From Arthrobacter citreus (GTDB lineage: Bacteria > Bacillota > Bacilli > Bacillales > Bacillaceae_G): a stretch of 64,000 nt of DNA. The stretch is taken from NCBI GenBank assembly GCA_013200995.1, contig CP053688.1:2790001-2854000 (forward strand), given 5' to 3'. The translations under genes and the position numbers were made by a program. The notes beneath the pieces are model-generated. The model was not told the DNA's origin and ran no database searches. It was given only the letters and a program-made list of their open reading frames with translations. Below, piece after piece: positions 24,934 to 33,678 of this stretch. Position 1 is the stretch's first letter. Each line of letters opens with the position of its first letter.

Positions 24934-26354
24934 TATATATACTTCCGATGAATATTCTTCCCATCATAACTAAACAACACAGACTTACCTTCTATATTCG
25001 TCTCTAAATGAACCCCTCTACCCCACAACTGATGAATATAAGGCACTACCTTCTCCACATACTTCACATCTAATTCCATATTTTCATAGGAATGCTTCAA
25101 ATAAAGCTCACCATTTTTTAAATAATCTCCTTCTTGTACAACGATATATGGAAATCCTCCATTTACCCTGCTAACTACAAGTTGGTCTCTAACATTTTCC
25201 CATGCCTTATCAGTGACTTTATATTCCTTACCTTGTCTCTGGAATAAATACATATCTTCACGCATGACAAGATCTTTAGTTAAGTAGTTTCGTATAAATG
25301 AGCTATCAGATTCTAACTCACGGACTTCAAACATTTTTTCTCGACCGCTTCCAGGTTTAACACCTAACTCACGCATTTCTTTTGTTGGGTGATTGTATCG
25401 CTCTTCGATGTCTTCAAACATTCTTAGTCCTAAATAATATGGATTAATGCTTGTTTTAGATGGTTGAACAACACCCGCGTTTAGTTTTGCGTATTCAATT
25501 GCTTCATTTGAATCAAGATTTAGTTCACGCATAATTCTTATATGCCAATAACTTGCCCAGCCTTCATTCATAATTTTCGTCTCAAGCTGTGGCCAGAAAT
25601 ACAGCATTTCCTCCCGTAACATTGTCAAAATGTCACGTTGCCATTCTTCTAGTTCTCTTGAGTATTCTTCAATAAATAAGAGGATATCTTTTTCTGGTTG
25701 AGGTGGGAATTGTTTACGTTTAATAGGGATAAGATTTGAGTCATTTTTCTTTTCTTTACTGTGATCCATATTCCAAAGATCATCATATGGTGTAACTCTT
25801 TTCTTCTCTTTAAGTGGAAAATCATTTTCTAAATCATATGCCAGTTTTGGTCTCATTAATGATGGATCAATATGTTCTTGAATAGAGAGAACTGCATCTA
25901 GGAAATTTTCTACTTCTTGTTTTCCGTAAATATGTTCATAGTGCTTAATTCGTTCAGCAGTAGCTGCCATACTTTCAACCATATCTCTCTTTGTATTTGA
26001 GAAACGTATGTTATTTTTAAAGAAGTCACAATGGGCTAAAACGTGTGCAACGATTAATTTATTTTGAACGAGAGAGTTTGTATCTAATAAAAACGCGTAA
26101 CATGGGTCAGAGTTAATAACCAATTCGTAAATTTTACTTAATCCCAAATCGTAATGAAGCTTCATCTTATAAAACTGTTTTCCGAAGCTCCAGTGGGAGA
26201 ATCTTGTAGGCATACCATATGCGCCGAAAGTATAAATGATATCTGCAGGACAGATTTCATAGCGCATTGGGTAAAAATCTAGCCCAAATCCTCTCGCAAT
26301 TTCTGTTATTTCATCGATTGCATATTCCAAAGCCCTATAATCACTTGCCTTCAT
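24933..26354 (-). CDS. spoVR: Stage V sporulation protein R
   Basis: 473 residues from ATG 26354 (AGGAGGA stands 7 bases upstream; the in-frame GTG at 26357 overlaps the spacing). The length matches SpoVR of other bacilli. Conserved segments include [20 protein letters not shown] near the N-terminus and [18 protein letters not shown] around residue 265. In B. subtilis SpoVR is made under SigE control and is needed for normal spore cortex formation; its biochemical activity is not known. This is the intact member of a set of four related sequences in the window. The others are 3'-end fragments in the same orientation at 4.6, 12.4 and 19.6 kb. Confidence 0.95.
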   Translation of the reverse strand: MKASDYRALEYAIDEITEIARGFGLDFYPMRYEICPADIIYTFGAYGMPTRFSHWSFGKQFYKMKLHYDLGLSKIYELVINSDPCYAFLLDTNSLVQNKLIVAHVLAHCDFFKNNIRFSNTKRDMVESMAATAERIKHYEHIYGKQEVENFLDAVLSIQEHIDPSLMRPKLAYDLENDFPLKEKKRVTPYDDLWNMDHSKEKKNDSNLIPIKRKQFPPQPEKDILLFIEEYSRELEEWQRDILTMLREEMLYFWPQLETKIMNEGWASYWHIRIMRELNLDSNEAIEYAKLNAGVVQPSKTSINPYYLGLRMFEDIEERYNHPTKEMRELGVKPGSGREKMFEVRELESDSSFIRNYLTKDLVMREDMYLFQRQGKEYKVTDKAWENVRDQLVVSRVNGGFPYIVVQEGDYLKNGELYLKHSYENMELDVKYVEKVVPYIHQLWGRGVHLETNIEGKSVLFSYDGKNIHRKYI

Positions 26355-26474
26355 CACACTCTCCTCCTGTCTCTTCTTATATTATTCTATGAACAGTAAA
26401 TTGAATTAATGTAAAAATAGTCATATCTCTACTACATTCATAAGCTTTATTCGAAATTGAAAAATGCAAAAAAA

Positions 26475-26495
26475 CGTATGAAAAAATTTCATACG
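26475..26495 (-). terminator. Orphan hairpin with T-run
   Basis: CGTATGAAA and TTTCATACG form a 9-bp stem followed on the minus strand by TTTTTTT. There is no minus-strand gene directly upstream of it before 27340, so it may insulate spoVR from upstream transcription or be left from a lost gene. Confidence 0.6.
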
Positions 26496-27025
26496 GTAGT
26501 TCATTTTATTTTTTCAATGCGATGGATATAACTTGTTTTTGAAATTTTTTATTTTTTGTAGCATTTCCATTTTAAGGGTCATAATTTCCCTAGTGTTTAG
26601 CTTTAAATTTATTTAATGTTAGTATCTCTAGTTTTAATAAAAATATTCTTATGATCAGGAAAGAAAGGTTGCTGAAAATAGCGCAGTCATATTCCGGGAT
26701 CAAGATTAAAATCTGGAATCGCAATTAATTTGGGGTGGCTTCAGACAAACCTTAAAAATGACTGGAAATCACTAAAAATCAGCTCATTTCCACCTTATTT
26801 TGATTCGGCCGAACCAAAATTAAGCCATTTCTTTAATAAATTAATCAAAATCGACCAGAAATGAACTAATTTACTTAAATATTCTACCTTCCCAAACCCC
26901 CGGCACCATCTGCTTTTCCAACCACTAAAATATCCATCCTTATTTTACCTAACCACTACACTAGCACTTTGTCAAATTCTCTCAAGGCTAATTATTTTTT
27001 TTCGCCATAAACTATGTGTACCCTC
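26496..27025. other. Gene-free region between spoVR and yhdB
   Basis: About 530 bases with no convincing ORF. The middle (about 26660-26850) is less AT-rich and contains the near-palindrome TTTTGATTCGGCCGAACCAAAA (26810-26835 region) and a GAAAATAGCGCAG motif. Both look like decayed repetitive or mobile DNA, but neither could be assigned. Confidence 0.35.
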
Positions 27026-27041
27026 TAAAAGGAGGTTCACA

Positions 27042-27302
27042 ATGCAAGCACAATCCGATTATGATTTAGCATTGTATTACACTTATTGTTGTCAATGGGA
27101 TAAGCTTCTCGTGTTAATGGTAAATACGAAAGACGAGCTTTTTTCAAAGCGTATAGAACATTTTCTTCATGCCTTTAAATACGAGAGGGACTTAGCGATT
27201 ATTGATGAAAAATTAAAAGGAATGTTCCAGCATATTGAGCATGCTACTAGGGATGAAAGTGCCCAGGAACAATCTTTCATATCATCATTAGAACATCTTT
27301 AA
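27042..27302 (+). CDS. yhdB: YhdB-like conserved protein
   Basis: 86 residues, no known domain; rich in aromatic residues and charge (DYDLALYYTYCCQWDKLLVL, SKRIEHFLHAFKYERDLAII). It resembles the small Bacillus protein YhdB, whose gene lies in the same chromosomal neighbourhood as pgcA and spoVR in B. subtilis. Function unknown. AAAAGGAGGTTCACA precedes the ATG. Converges with pgcA over a shared terminator. Confidence 0.7.
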   Translation: MQAQSDYDLALYYTYCCQWDKLLVLMVNTKDELFSKRIEHFLHAFKYERDLAIIDEKLKGMFQHIEHATRDESAQEQSFISSLEHL

Positions 27303-27308
27303 ATAGAC

Positions 27309-27340
27309 AAAAAGAGCGACAAAATAGTCGCTCTTTTTTT
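27309..27340. terminator. Bidirectional terminator between yhdB and pgcA
   Basis: AGAGCGAC and GTCGCTCT form an 8-bp stem with A-run on one side and eight T on the other, usable by both convergent genes. Confidence 0.88.
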
Positions 27341-29064
27341 TAGACTAATACTTCAATTTTTTCCATAAATGCTTGTTGTAAACTATCCAATTTTTGGATG
27401 CTGTTTTCACGAGATTGTCCAACGATCCCAAAATAGAATTTAATTTTTGGTTCAGTTCCTGATGGACGTAAGCATACCCATGAGCCGTCTTCAAGGTGAT
27501 ACTTTAATACATTTGATTTTGGTAGAAGAATTTGTTCTTTCTCTCCAGTATCTAATGTTGTTTTCTCTTGAAGTTTGTAGTCTTCAACAGTAACTACTTT
27601 TAAGCCATTAATATCAGTAGGCGGGTTTTGACGGTAATTAGTTAAAATCGATTGGATTTTTTCTGTTCCTTCAATCCCTTTTAATGTTAATGATTTTAAC
27701 CCTTCTAAGTAGTAACCATATTGCTCGTATAGGCTATTTAGACCTTCATATAAAGTCATACCTTTTGTTTTATAATAAGTTGCAATTTCTGCAGCAAGTA
27801 CTGTTGCTTGGATTGCATCTTTATCGCGAACAAATGGCTTAATTAAATAACCGTAACTTTCTTCATATCCAAATAAGAATGAATATTCGTTTGTTTGTTC
27901 ATATTCTTTAATTTTCTCACCGATAAATTTAAATCCAGTAAGTGTATCAATTGTTTTAACACCAAATTTAGATGCGATTACTTGACCGAATTCTGAAGTT
28001 ACGATTGTTTTTAGCAATAACGCGTTCGAAGGAACATCTTGTTGGCTTAATATATAATGAAGCATTAATGCTCCTGTTTGATTTCCTGTTAAAACTACAT
28101 ATTCACCGTTTTCATTTTTTGTAGCAATTCCTAAACGGTCTGCATCTGGATCAGTTGCAATTAATACGTCTGCATCAATTTCTTTACCGTAACGAATTGC
28201 ATATTCAAATGCAGCGTGTTCTTCAGGGTTTGGTGATTTTACTGTTGTAAAATTCGGATCTGCTATTGCTTGTTCTTTCACAATTGTTACATTTTCAAAG
28301 CCAACAGCTTTTAATGACATTGTTGCAGGTATTAAAGCTGTGCCGTGTAATGGAGTGAAAACTATTTTTAAATCCTTACCATGTTCTTGAACTAAATCAT
28401 TGTTTACAACAACTGTTTTTAATTGCTCTACATATAATTTGTCCATCTCTTCATCTAATCTATGTATTAAGCCTTTTTCATCTAATTCGTATTCAGAAGA
28501 TACTTCAATTTCTAACTCATTTTCAAATGAATTAACGTAATCAATTACTTGGTCAGCAGCAGCTGGAGGTAATTGGCCCCCGTCATCTCCGTAAACTTTA
28601 AATCCATTATATTCAGGTGGATTATGACTAGCTGTTATAACAATTCCACCGAAACAGTTTAAGTTGCGCACAGCAAATGATAATTCTGGTGTTGGACGTA
28701 ATTCATTGAATACATATGCTTTAATACCATGTGTTGCTAATGTTTTTGCTGCTTCCATTGCAAATTCAGGACTTTTATGACGTGAATCGAAAGCAATTGC
28801 GACGCCACGGTTTTTAGCTTCTTCACCAAAGCTTTCAATATATTTTGCAAAACCCGCAGATGCTTTGCGAATTGTATAGATGTTCATACGATTCGTACCT
28901 GGTCCGATTTCTCCGCGCATACCACCAGTTCCGAATTCTAAATTTTGATAGAAACTTTCCTTAAGTATAAGCTGATTATTCTCAAGTTTAATTAATTGCT
29001 CTTTTAGTTCTTGATCTAATGTCGGTGATTGAATCCATTTTTCGTAAGTTGTTTCCCAATTCAT
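27340..29064 (-). CDS. pgcA: Alpha-phosphoglucomutase
   Basis: 574 residues, the normal length of the Firmicutes enzyme. The phosphoserine loop [11 protein letters not shown] (Ser146), the metal-binding loop TDPDADRLG, the sugar loop [10 protein letters not shown] and the C-terminal phosphate loop [13 protein letters not shown] are all present. It interconverts glucose-6-P and glucose-1-P, feeding UDP-glucose synthesis for teichoic acid and glycolipid anchors. AGGAGGAGAACAAAT precedes the ATG. Confidence 0.96.
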   Translation of the reverse strand: MNWETTYEKWIQSPTLDQELKEQLIKLENNQLILKESFYQNLEFGTGGMRGEIGPGTNRMNIYTIRKASAGFAKYIESFGEEAKNRGVAIAFDSRHKSPEFAMEAAKTLATHGIKAYVFNELRPTPELSFAVRNLNCFGGIVITASHNPPEYNGFKVYGDDGGQLPPAAADQVIDYVNSFENELEIEVSSEYELDEKGLIHRLDEEMDKLYVEQLKTVVVNNDLVQEHGKDLKIVFTPLHGTALIPATMSLKAVGFENVTIVKEQAIADPNFTTVKSPNPEEHAAFEYAIRYGKEIDADVLIATDPDADRLGIATKNENGEYVVLTGNQTGALMLHYILSQQDVPSNALLLKTIVTSEFGQVIASKFGVKTIDTLTGFKFIGEKIKEYEQTNEYSFLFGYEESYGYLIKPFVRDKDAIQATVLAAEIATYYKTKGMTLYEGLNSLYEQYGYYLEGLKSLTLKGIEGTEKIQSILTNYRQNPPTDINGLKVVTVEDYKLQEKTTLDTGEKEQILLPKSNVLKYHLEDGSWVCLRPSGTEPKIKFYFGIVGQSRENSIQKLDSLQQAFMEKIEVLV

Positions 29065-29237
29065 ATTTGTTCTCCTCCTATACTTAATCAGAGTTTGATT
29101 CGATAAAAGTCTTCGTAACTCCTTCTATCTTGATAAAAGTTTACAATATTCTCATTAAAAATTCTACAATGGTCCTACTTTAAATCTGAATGAGATTACA
29201 AAGTATGTAGAAAATAAAAACAAAGGAGGGCGAGTTC

Positions 29238-29450
29238 ATGCCAGAAATAAGATGTAGTGTCGCTAATTGTAATTTTTGGGGACAAGGAAACTTTTGCCAA
29301 GCAGATTCAATTCTTGTTCAAACTGAAGCTTATGAATACTCAAATGACGTTGATTTAACAATTCAAAATGCAGTATTAGACGGTCAAATTACTACTTCTG
29401 CCGTTCATAGTGGTGAAACTTGCTGTCACACATTTCGACCTAAATATTAA
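29238..29450 (+). CDS. DUF1540 cysteine-rich small protein
   Basis: 70 residues with paired cysteines: C6, C11 and C20 within RCSVANCNFWGQGNFCQAD near the N-terminus and the CC pair of ETCCHTFRP near the C-terminus. The spacing is that of DUF1540 proteins, small presumed metal-binding proteins common in spore formers, of unknown role. GGAGGGCGAGTTC precedes the ATG. Monocistronic, convergent with the SDR gene. Confidence 0.82.
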   Translation: MPEIRCSVANCNFWGQGNFCQADSILVQTEAYEYSNDVDLTIQNAVLDGQITTSAVHSGETCCHTFRPKY

Positions 29451-29455
29451 TGAAG

Positions 29456-29492
29456 TGGTGCCATGTACATAAAACGTATATGGCACCTTTTT
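29456..29492. terminator. Terminator between DUF1540 and SDR genes
   Basis: GGTGCCATGTAC pairs with GTATATGGCACC, followed by TTTTTATTT. It serves the plus-strand gene and possibly both. Confidence 0.82.
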
Positions 29493-29497
29493 ATTTA

Positions 29498-30364
29498 TTA
29501 TCCGTTCACAATGACTCCACCATTTACGTGAATCATTTGTCCTGTAATAAAGGAAGCTTCATTACTAGCTAAGTATAGATAAGCAGGTGCGAGCTCTACT
29601 GGTTGTCCTGCTCGTTTCATCGGTGTTGTGCTACCAAACTTCGCTACTTCTTGTTCATCAAAGCTTGCTGGTATTAATGGTGTCCATATTGGCCCAGGAG
29701 CTACACCATTCACACGAATTCCTTTTTGGGCAAGATTCGTAGAAAGTGAGCGAGTAAACGTTACGATTGCTCCTTTAGTCGCTGAATAATCTATTAATTG
29801 ATCATGTCCCTTATATGCAGTTATTGATGCTGTATTAATGATGGAATCACCTTGCTTCATATGCGGAAGGCATGCTTTTGATAAAAAGAACATTGAAAAA
29901 ATATTTGTTTCAAATGTTCGTCTTAATTGTTCTTCGGTAATGTCTTCCAAATTCTTTTGTGGATACTGAACAGCAGCATTGTTCACTAAAATGTTAATCT
30001 TTCCGAATAATTGAATGGCATTTTGAACGACTTGTTTACAAACTTCTTCAGTTCGAAGATCACATCTCATGATTTCACATTTGCCGCCAAAGTCATTAAT
30101 GAATTTTTTTGTATCTTCAGCGTCGACATCTTCGTCAAAATATGGAATAAAGACAGACGCTCCTTCTTTTGCAAATAAGATGGAAACTGCTCTACCGATT
30201 CCGCTATCCCCACCAGTAATAACGGCCACTTTATCCTTTAATTTACCACTTGGTACGTAATTTGGATCATCCGATAAAGGAATTGGTGTCATTTCCTTTT
30301 CAATACCTGGTTGCTTATTTTGATGCTGCGGGATAAATTTAGTCGGAAACTGTTTTTGAGTCAT
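29498..30364 (-). CDS. Short-chain dehydrogenase/reductase (YhdF/YhxC-like)
   Basis: 288 residues with the SDR cofactor motif TGGDSGIGRAVS (about residues 50-61), NNAA, and the catalytic Ser/Tyr/Lys in NTASITAYKG and DYSATKGAIV. The long N-terminal extension (QPGIEKEMTPIPLSDDPNY) is shared by the B. subtilis YhdF and YhxC general stress group. Substrate unknown; NAD(P)-dependent alcohol or aldehyde oxidoreduction is expected. YhdF is also encoded near spoVR/citR in B. subtilis, consistent with the backbone order. Confidence 0.88.
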   Translation of the reverse strand: MTQKQFPTKFIPQHQNKQPGIEKEMTPIPLSDDPNYVPSGKLKDKVAVITGGDSGIGRAVSILFAKEGASVFIPYFDEDVDAEDTKKFINDFGGKCEIMRCDLRTEEVCKQVVQNAIQLFGKINILVNNAAVQYPQKNLEDITEEQLRRTFETNIFSMFFLSKACLPHMKQGDSIINTASITAYKGHDQLIDYSATKGAIVTFTRSLSTNLAQKGIRVNGVAPGPIWTPLIPASFDEQEVAKFGSTTPMKRAGQPVELAPAYLYLASNEASFITGQMIHVNGGVIVNG

Positions 30365-30486
30365 TTACTACATCCTCCTTATAAATAATTCAGATTTAGC
30401 TTACCCAAATCATACTTTTAGGAATACTAAACATAAGTCAATTGTTAAAAGATGTTAAATTCTAAAAAAGTATTGCACTTTTAGCA

Positions 30487-30531
30487 TAAAACGAATATTA
30501 TTAATAACTGTTGAGTATATCATTCGTATTT
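30487..30531. promoter_or_regulatory. Candidate PurR box pair upstream of the purine permease
   Basis: TAAAACGAATATTA and, inverted 25-30 bases on, the complement of AATACGAATGATA. Both resemble the CGAA-centred PurBox arms that flank purine genes in bacilli. No purine riboswitch was found in the 186-base leader. Spacing is looser than in B. subtilis. Confidence 0.35.
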
Positions 30532-30550
30532 TTTAACAAGGAGAACGATT

Positions 30551-31870
30551 ATGTTTAAATTAAAAGAGGCTAACACCACCGTTAAAACAGAAATTATAGC
30601 CGGCTTTACTACTTTTTTAACTATGGCTTATATAATTATTGTAAATCCTATTATATTATCCGCTGCTGGCGTTCCATTTAACCAAGCATTTACAGCAACA
30701 ATCATTGCAACATTGGTTGGAACATTATTTATGGCATTGTTCGGAAACTACCCTATTGCGATTGCTCCTGGTATGGGAATGAATGCATATTTTGCTTATT
30801 CAGTTGTTTCAAAAGCACACGGTATTTCTTATCATTTAGCATTTTCAGCAGTATTTGTTACTGGTATTTTATTTGTTATTTTATCTTTAACTAAATTTAG
30901 AACTCATTTAATAGAAGCAATTCCAAATACACTAAAACATGCAATTAGTGTTGGAATTGGATTATTTATCGCTTTTATAGGCTTACGTCTTTCTGGTATT
31001 ATCGTTGCTAACAAAGATAATCTTGTTGGATTAGGCGATCTACATTCTAAAGGTGTAGTCCTTACATTAGTCGGTATTGCAATTACAGTTATATTATTTG
31101 CTTTAAATGTAAATGGAGCTTTATTCTTTGGAATGGTTTCAACAGCAATCATCGCAGGCTTCGCTGGAATGTTACACATTAAAGGGAGTATCTTCTCTTT
31201 CCGAAGCATCTTCTCTTTTCCTAAATTACCTGAGCATATCATTGTTTCTAATCCAATAACTGCATTTTCAGACGTGATTCATTATGGACTATATTCAGTT
31301 GTCTTTTCATTCTTATTAGTTACAATTTTTGATACGACAGGTACATTCTTAGGTGTTGCTTCACAAGCGGGATTATTAAATAAGAAGGATGAGAAACGTA
31401 CTGGTCGTGCGATGTTATCTGATTCTCTTGGTACAACAATTGGTGCAATGTTCGGTACTTCACCAACAACTGCTTATATCGAATCTACAGCTGGTGTTGC
31501 AGCTGGAGGGAGAACAGGTTTAACAGCACTTGTAGTTGCATTACTATTCGTTTTTGCAGCATTCTTTAGCCCACTTGTTAATTCAATTTCTGATGTTGCA
31601 GCAATTACATCACCATCACTAATCGTAGTAGGTTGCTTAATGATGGGTAGCGTTCGTCATATTGAGTGGGATAACTTTGAGGAGGCATTCCCAGCATTCC
31701 TAGTAATTCTCTCAATGCCACTTACTTCAAGTATTGCAACAGGTATTGCTCTTGGATTTATTACGTATCCACTATTAAAAATTGTTAAAGGGAAAGCAAA
31801 AAAAGTTAAACCAGTTATTTATATATTTGGAATTTTATTCTTAATCCAATTAGCTTTCTTCCAACACTAA
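30551..31870 (+). CDS. NCS2/AzgA-type purine (guanine/hypoxanthine) permease
   Basis: 439 residues with 12 predicted spans. The AzgA-branch signatures GMGMNAYFAYSVV (about residues 75-87) and TSPTTAYIESTAGVAAGGRTG (about residue 305) are present. Length and motifs match B. subtilis PbuG and PbuO, proton symporters for guanine and hypoxanthine. I cannot decide between the two. AAGGAGAACGATT precedes the ATG; the terminator follows at 31884. Confidence 0.9.
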   Translation: MFKLKEANTTVKTEIIAGFTTFLTMAYIIIVNPIILSAAGVPFNQAFTATIIATLVGTLFMALFGNYPIAIAPGMGMNAYFAYSVVSKAHGISYHLAFSAVFVTGILFVILSLTKFRTHLIEAIPNTLKHAISVGIGLFIAFIGLRLSGIIVANKDNLVGLGDLHSKGVVLTLVGIAITVILFALNVNGALFFGMVSTAIIAGFAGMLHIKGSIFSFRSIFSFPKLPEHIIVSNPITAFSDVIHYGLYSVVFSFLLVTIFDTTGTFLGVASQAGLLNKKDEKRTGRAMLSDSLGTTIGAMFGTSPTTAYIESTAGVAAGGRTGLTALVVALLFVFAAFFSPLVNSISDVAAITSPSLIVVGCLMMGSVRHIEWDNFEEAFPAFLVILSMPLTSSIATGIALGFITYPLLKIVKGKAKKVKPVIYIFGILFLIQLAFFQH

Positions 31871-31883
31871 TTTCAAATCATTC

Positions 31884-31925
31884 AAAGCACATAATCTTTA
31901 AAAGATTAATGTGCTTTTTTATTTT
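31884..31925 (+). terminator. Terminator of the purine permease gene
   Basis: AAGCACATAATCTTT pairs with AAAGATTAATGTGCTT with one bulge, followed by TTTTTATTTTTT. Confidence 0.88.
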
Positions 31926-32005
31926 TTATTTAGGTACTAGCCTTTCCTCGATAGGACATCTATGCATACCTTGTATATGTAGATTAATCAAGGAGGTGTT
32001 CTACG

Positions 32006-32263
32006 ATGTGGAACAACCAAGACCAAGTCAACATGAACTCAAGCAGATGTCGTAATCGTTGTGATTGCGATGATTGTCATCGTGATCGTTGCGATTGCCA
32101 TAACCATGATAACCACTGTGGATGCAGATGCTGTTGCTTCAGAAGAAGAAGTAACTGTGGATGTATGAATCCATGTTTAGGTGTCGATATGGTAATGTTT
32201 GAAATGATGATGAAAAACATGATGAACAATAATAACAAAAACAACAACAATAATAAGGATTAA
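32006..32263 (+). CDS. Cysteine/histidine-rich small protein, possibly spore surface
   Basis: 85 residues of unusual composition: about 18 Cys and several His in the first two thirds (for example RCDCDDCHRDRCDCHNHDNH and CGCRCCCFRRRSNCGC), a short Met-rich helix (VDMVMFEMMMKNMMN) and a poly-Asn/Lys tail. AAGGAGGTGTTCTACG precedes the ATG, so it is translated. Such composition is seen in spore coat or exosporium crust proteins and in metal-binding proteins. No specific family recognised. Confidence 0.6.
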   Translation: MWNNQDQVNMNSSRCRNRCDCDDCHRDRCDCHNHDNHCGCRCCCFRRRSNCGCMNPCLGVDMVMFEMMMKNMMNNNNKNNNNNKD

Positions 32264-32450
32264 TTATTCTTCTCTCTTCCCCCTATATTAGCGGCCTAAA
32301 TTATAGGTCGATCACACTGTTGACGAACGCTCGAATTTCTCCGCTGTTTCATTAGTATCAAATTAACCAATAAGCAAATCTACATCTCATAATGTTTCAC
32401 GCCTTGGAAGACAAGCGTTTTTAATCAGTCTGTATTGCTTTTCAATAGAT
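32264..32450. other. Intergenic region without recognised elements
   Basis: Nothing identifiable apart from a short inverted GCGGCCTAAATTATAGG(TCG) patch; convergent 3' ends on both sides. Confidence 0.3.
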
Positions 32451-32457
32451 AAAAAAA

Positions 32458-32487
32458 ACGACCTGCATTTTAACAGGTCGTTTTTGC
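32458..32487 (-). terminator. Terminator of the patatin gene
   Basis: AACGACCTG and CAGGTCGTT with an 8-base loop and T-run on the minus strand. It overlaps the end of the coding region. Confidence 0.8.
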
Positions 32488-33342
32488 GTAAGAAATAAAT
32501 TCTTGGATTTGTTCACTAAGACGTTTTGCATCTTCATAGCCCTCTTTATATAACTCTAAAAGCCGAGCTTTGTTTCGTTCGATTCGCCCAACCTTTAACT
32601 TGTTTAAAGGACGAATAACTAAAATATTTCCAGCCTTCTCTTGCTCCTCAATATAATCAAGTTGTTTATTATAATGCTCATATCGATTTAAAACCGCCTG
32701 AATAAGTCCTGGATACTCTTTATATTTTTTCTGCAAATACCAAGTTCCTTTTGAAGGCTTTTTACGATATCCAGCATTTCGGGTTAAAACTACTATATTT
32801 TTCTTATTTCCATCAGCTTCTGACTTACGAATAGGAATCGGATCAGCAATGCCACCATCCATTAAGAAATGCCCATTAAACTCAATAATCGGAGCCATTA
32901 AAGGTAGCGAGCTTGAAGCCCGAATAATATTTAACATATCAGTTGGATCTACAATTTCATCTTTATCAAAATAAACTGGTTCTCCCGTAACACAATCAGT
33001 CGTACCAACCACAAATTTTTGCTCAGCATTATAAAATGAATCAAAATCAAATGGATCTAATTCATTTGGAATAATATCAAATAATAAGTCCATACCAAAA
33101 AGCTGCTTATTACGAATTAAATTTTTAAAAGATATATAATCTGGATGCTGTAAAAATTCCGTATTCACTCGTTTATTACGTCCGTGTTGTTTCGATAGAT
33201 AAGAAGTTCCCATACAAGCACCTGCAGAAACACCTATTACATAAGGAGCTTCAATATTTTGTTCTAAAAAATAATCAAGAACCCCAGCAGTATAAATCCC
33301 TCTCATTCCGCCACCTTCGAGAACTAAGCCCATTCCATCCAT
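32470..33342 (-). CDS. Patatin-like phospholipase
   Basis: 290 residues with the glycine-rich oxyanion motif GGGMRGIYTAGVLD (about residues 10-23), nucleophile Ser39 in GVSAGA and the catalytic Asp of LMDGGIADPIP, i.e. the Ser-Asp dyad of bacterial patatins (YqhO/RssA-like). Cytoplasmic acyl hydrolase activity on phospholipids is expected; physiological role unknown. No signal peptide. Monocistronic. Confidence 0.9.
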   Translation of the reverse strand: MDGMGLVLEGGGMRGIYTAGVLDYFLEQNIEAPYVIGVSAGACMGTSYLSKQHGRNKRVNTEFLQHPDYISFKNLIRNKQLFGMDLLFDIIPNELDPFDFDSFYNAEQKFVVGTTDCVTGEPVYFDKDEIVDPTDMLNIIRASSSLPLMAPIIEFNGHFLMDGGIADPIPIRKSEADGNKKNIVVLTRNAGYRKKPSKGTWYLQKKYKEYPGLIQAVLNRYEHYNKQLDYIEEQEKAGNILVIRPLNKLKVGRIERNKARLLELYKEGYEDAKRLSEQIQEFISYAKTTC

Positions 33343-33394
33343 TAATTACAGCCCCCCTTTTTTCAAGTTGATTTAAATAATCTACTTAAATATT

Positions 33395-33526
33395 TTAGTA
33401 TATGGCGTGAGGAAAGGGAAGAAATTCGTGTTGAGATACTGGTTGTGTTTCTGTGATATTATGAACTGCAAATAAAATCAGCAAAAGTGCAATTATACTG
33501 AAATTAACATAACGTTTTTCTCTCAA
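33395..33526 (-). CDS. 43-residue single-span membrane peptide
   Basis: A minus-strand frame with TTG start at 33526, GGGTGATG just upstream, encoding MREKRYVNFSIIALLLILFA then a polar tail ending FPHAIY. One clear transmembrane helix follows a basic N-terminus, the pattern of a small inner-membrane protein. No family recognised; translation is supported only by the ribosome binding site and hydrophobic pattern. It lies between patatin and penicillin acylase genes in the same orientation. Confidence 0.4.
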   Translation of the reverse strand: MREKRYVNFSIIALLLILFAVHNITETQPVSQHEFLPFPHAIY

Positions 33527-33642
33527 ACATCACCCTATTAACTGATTTCCACCCAAATCTAATCAATTACATAATTAATTGACCATATTTCCTAAAAAAA
33601 ATCGCCCAGTTCCACCTATTTACCTTACCTCTTGCAAAAAAA

Positions 33643-33669
33643 AAAACAGACCTCCACGAGGTCTGTCCA
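33643..33669 (-). terminator. Terminator of the penicillin acylase gene
   Basis: ACAGACCTC and GAGGTCTGT form a 9-bp stem with a CAC loop, followed on the minus strand by a T-run. Confidence 0.88.
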
Positions 33670-33678
33670 CAACTTCTT

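Noticed and set aside
30365..30550. Purine riboswitch ahead of the purine permease
   Set aside because: None of the conserved junction and loop words of the purine aptamer is present in the 186-base leader.
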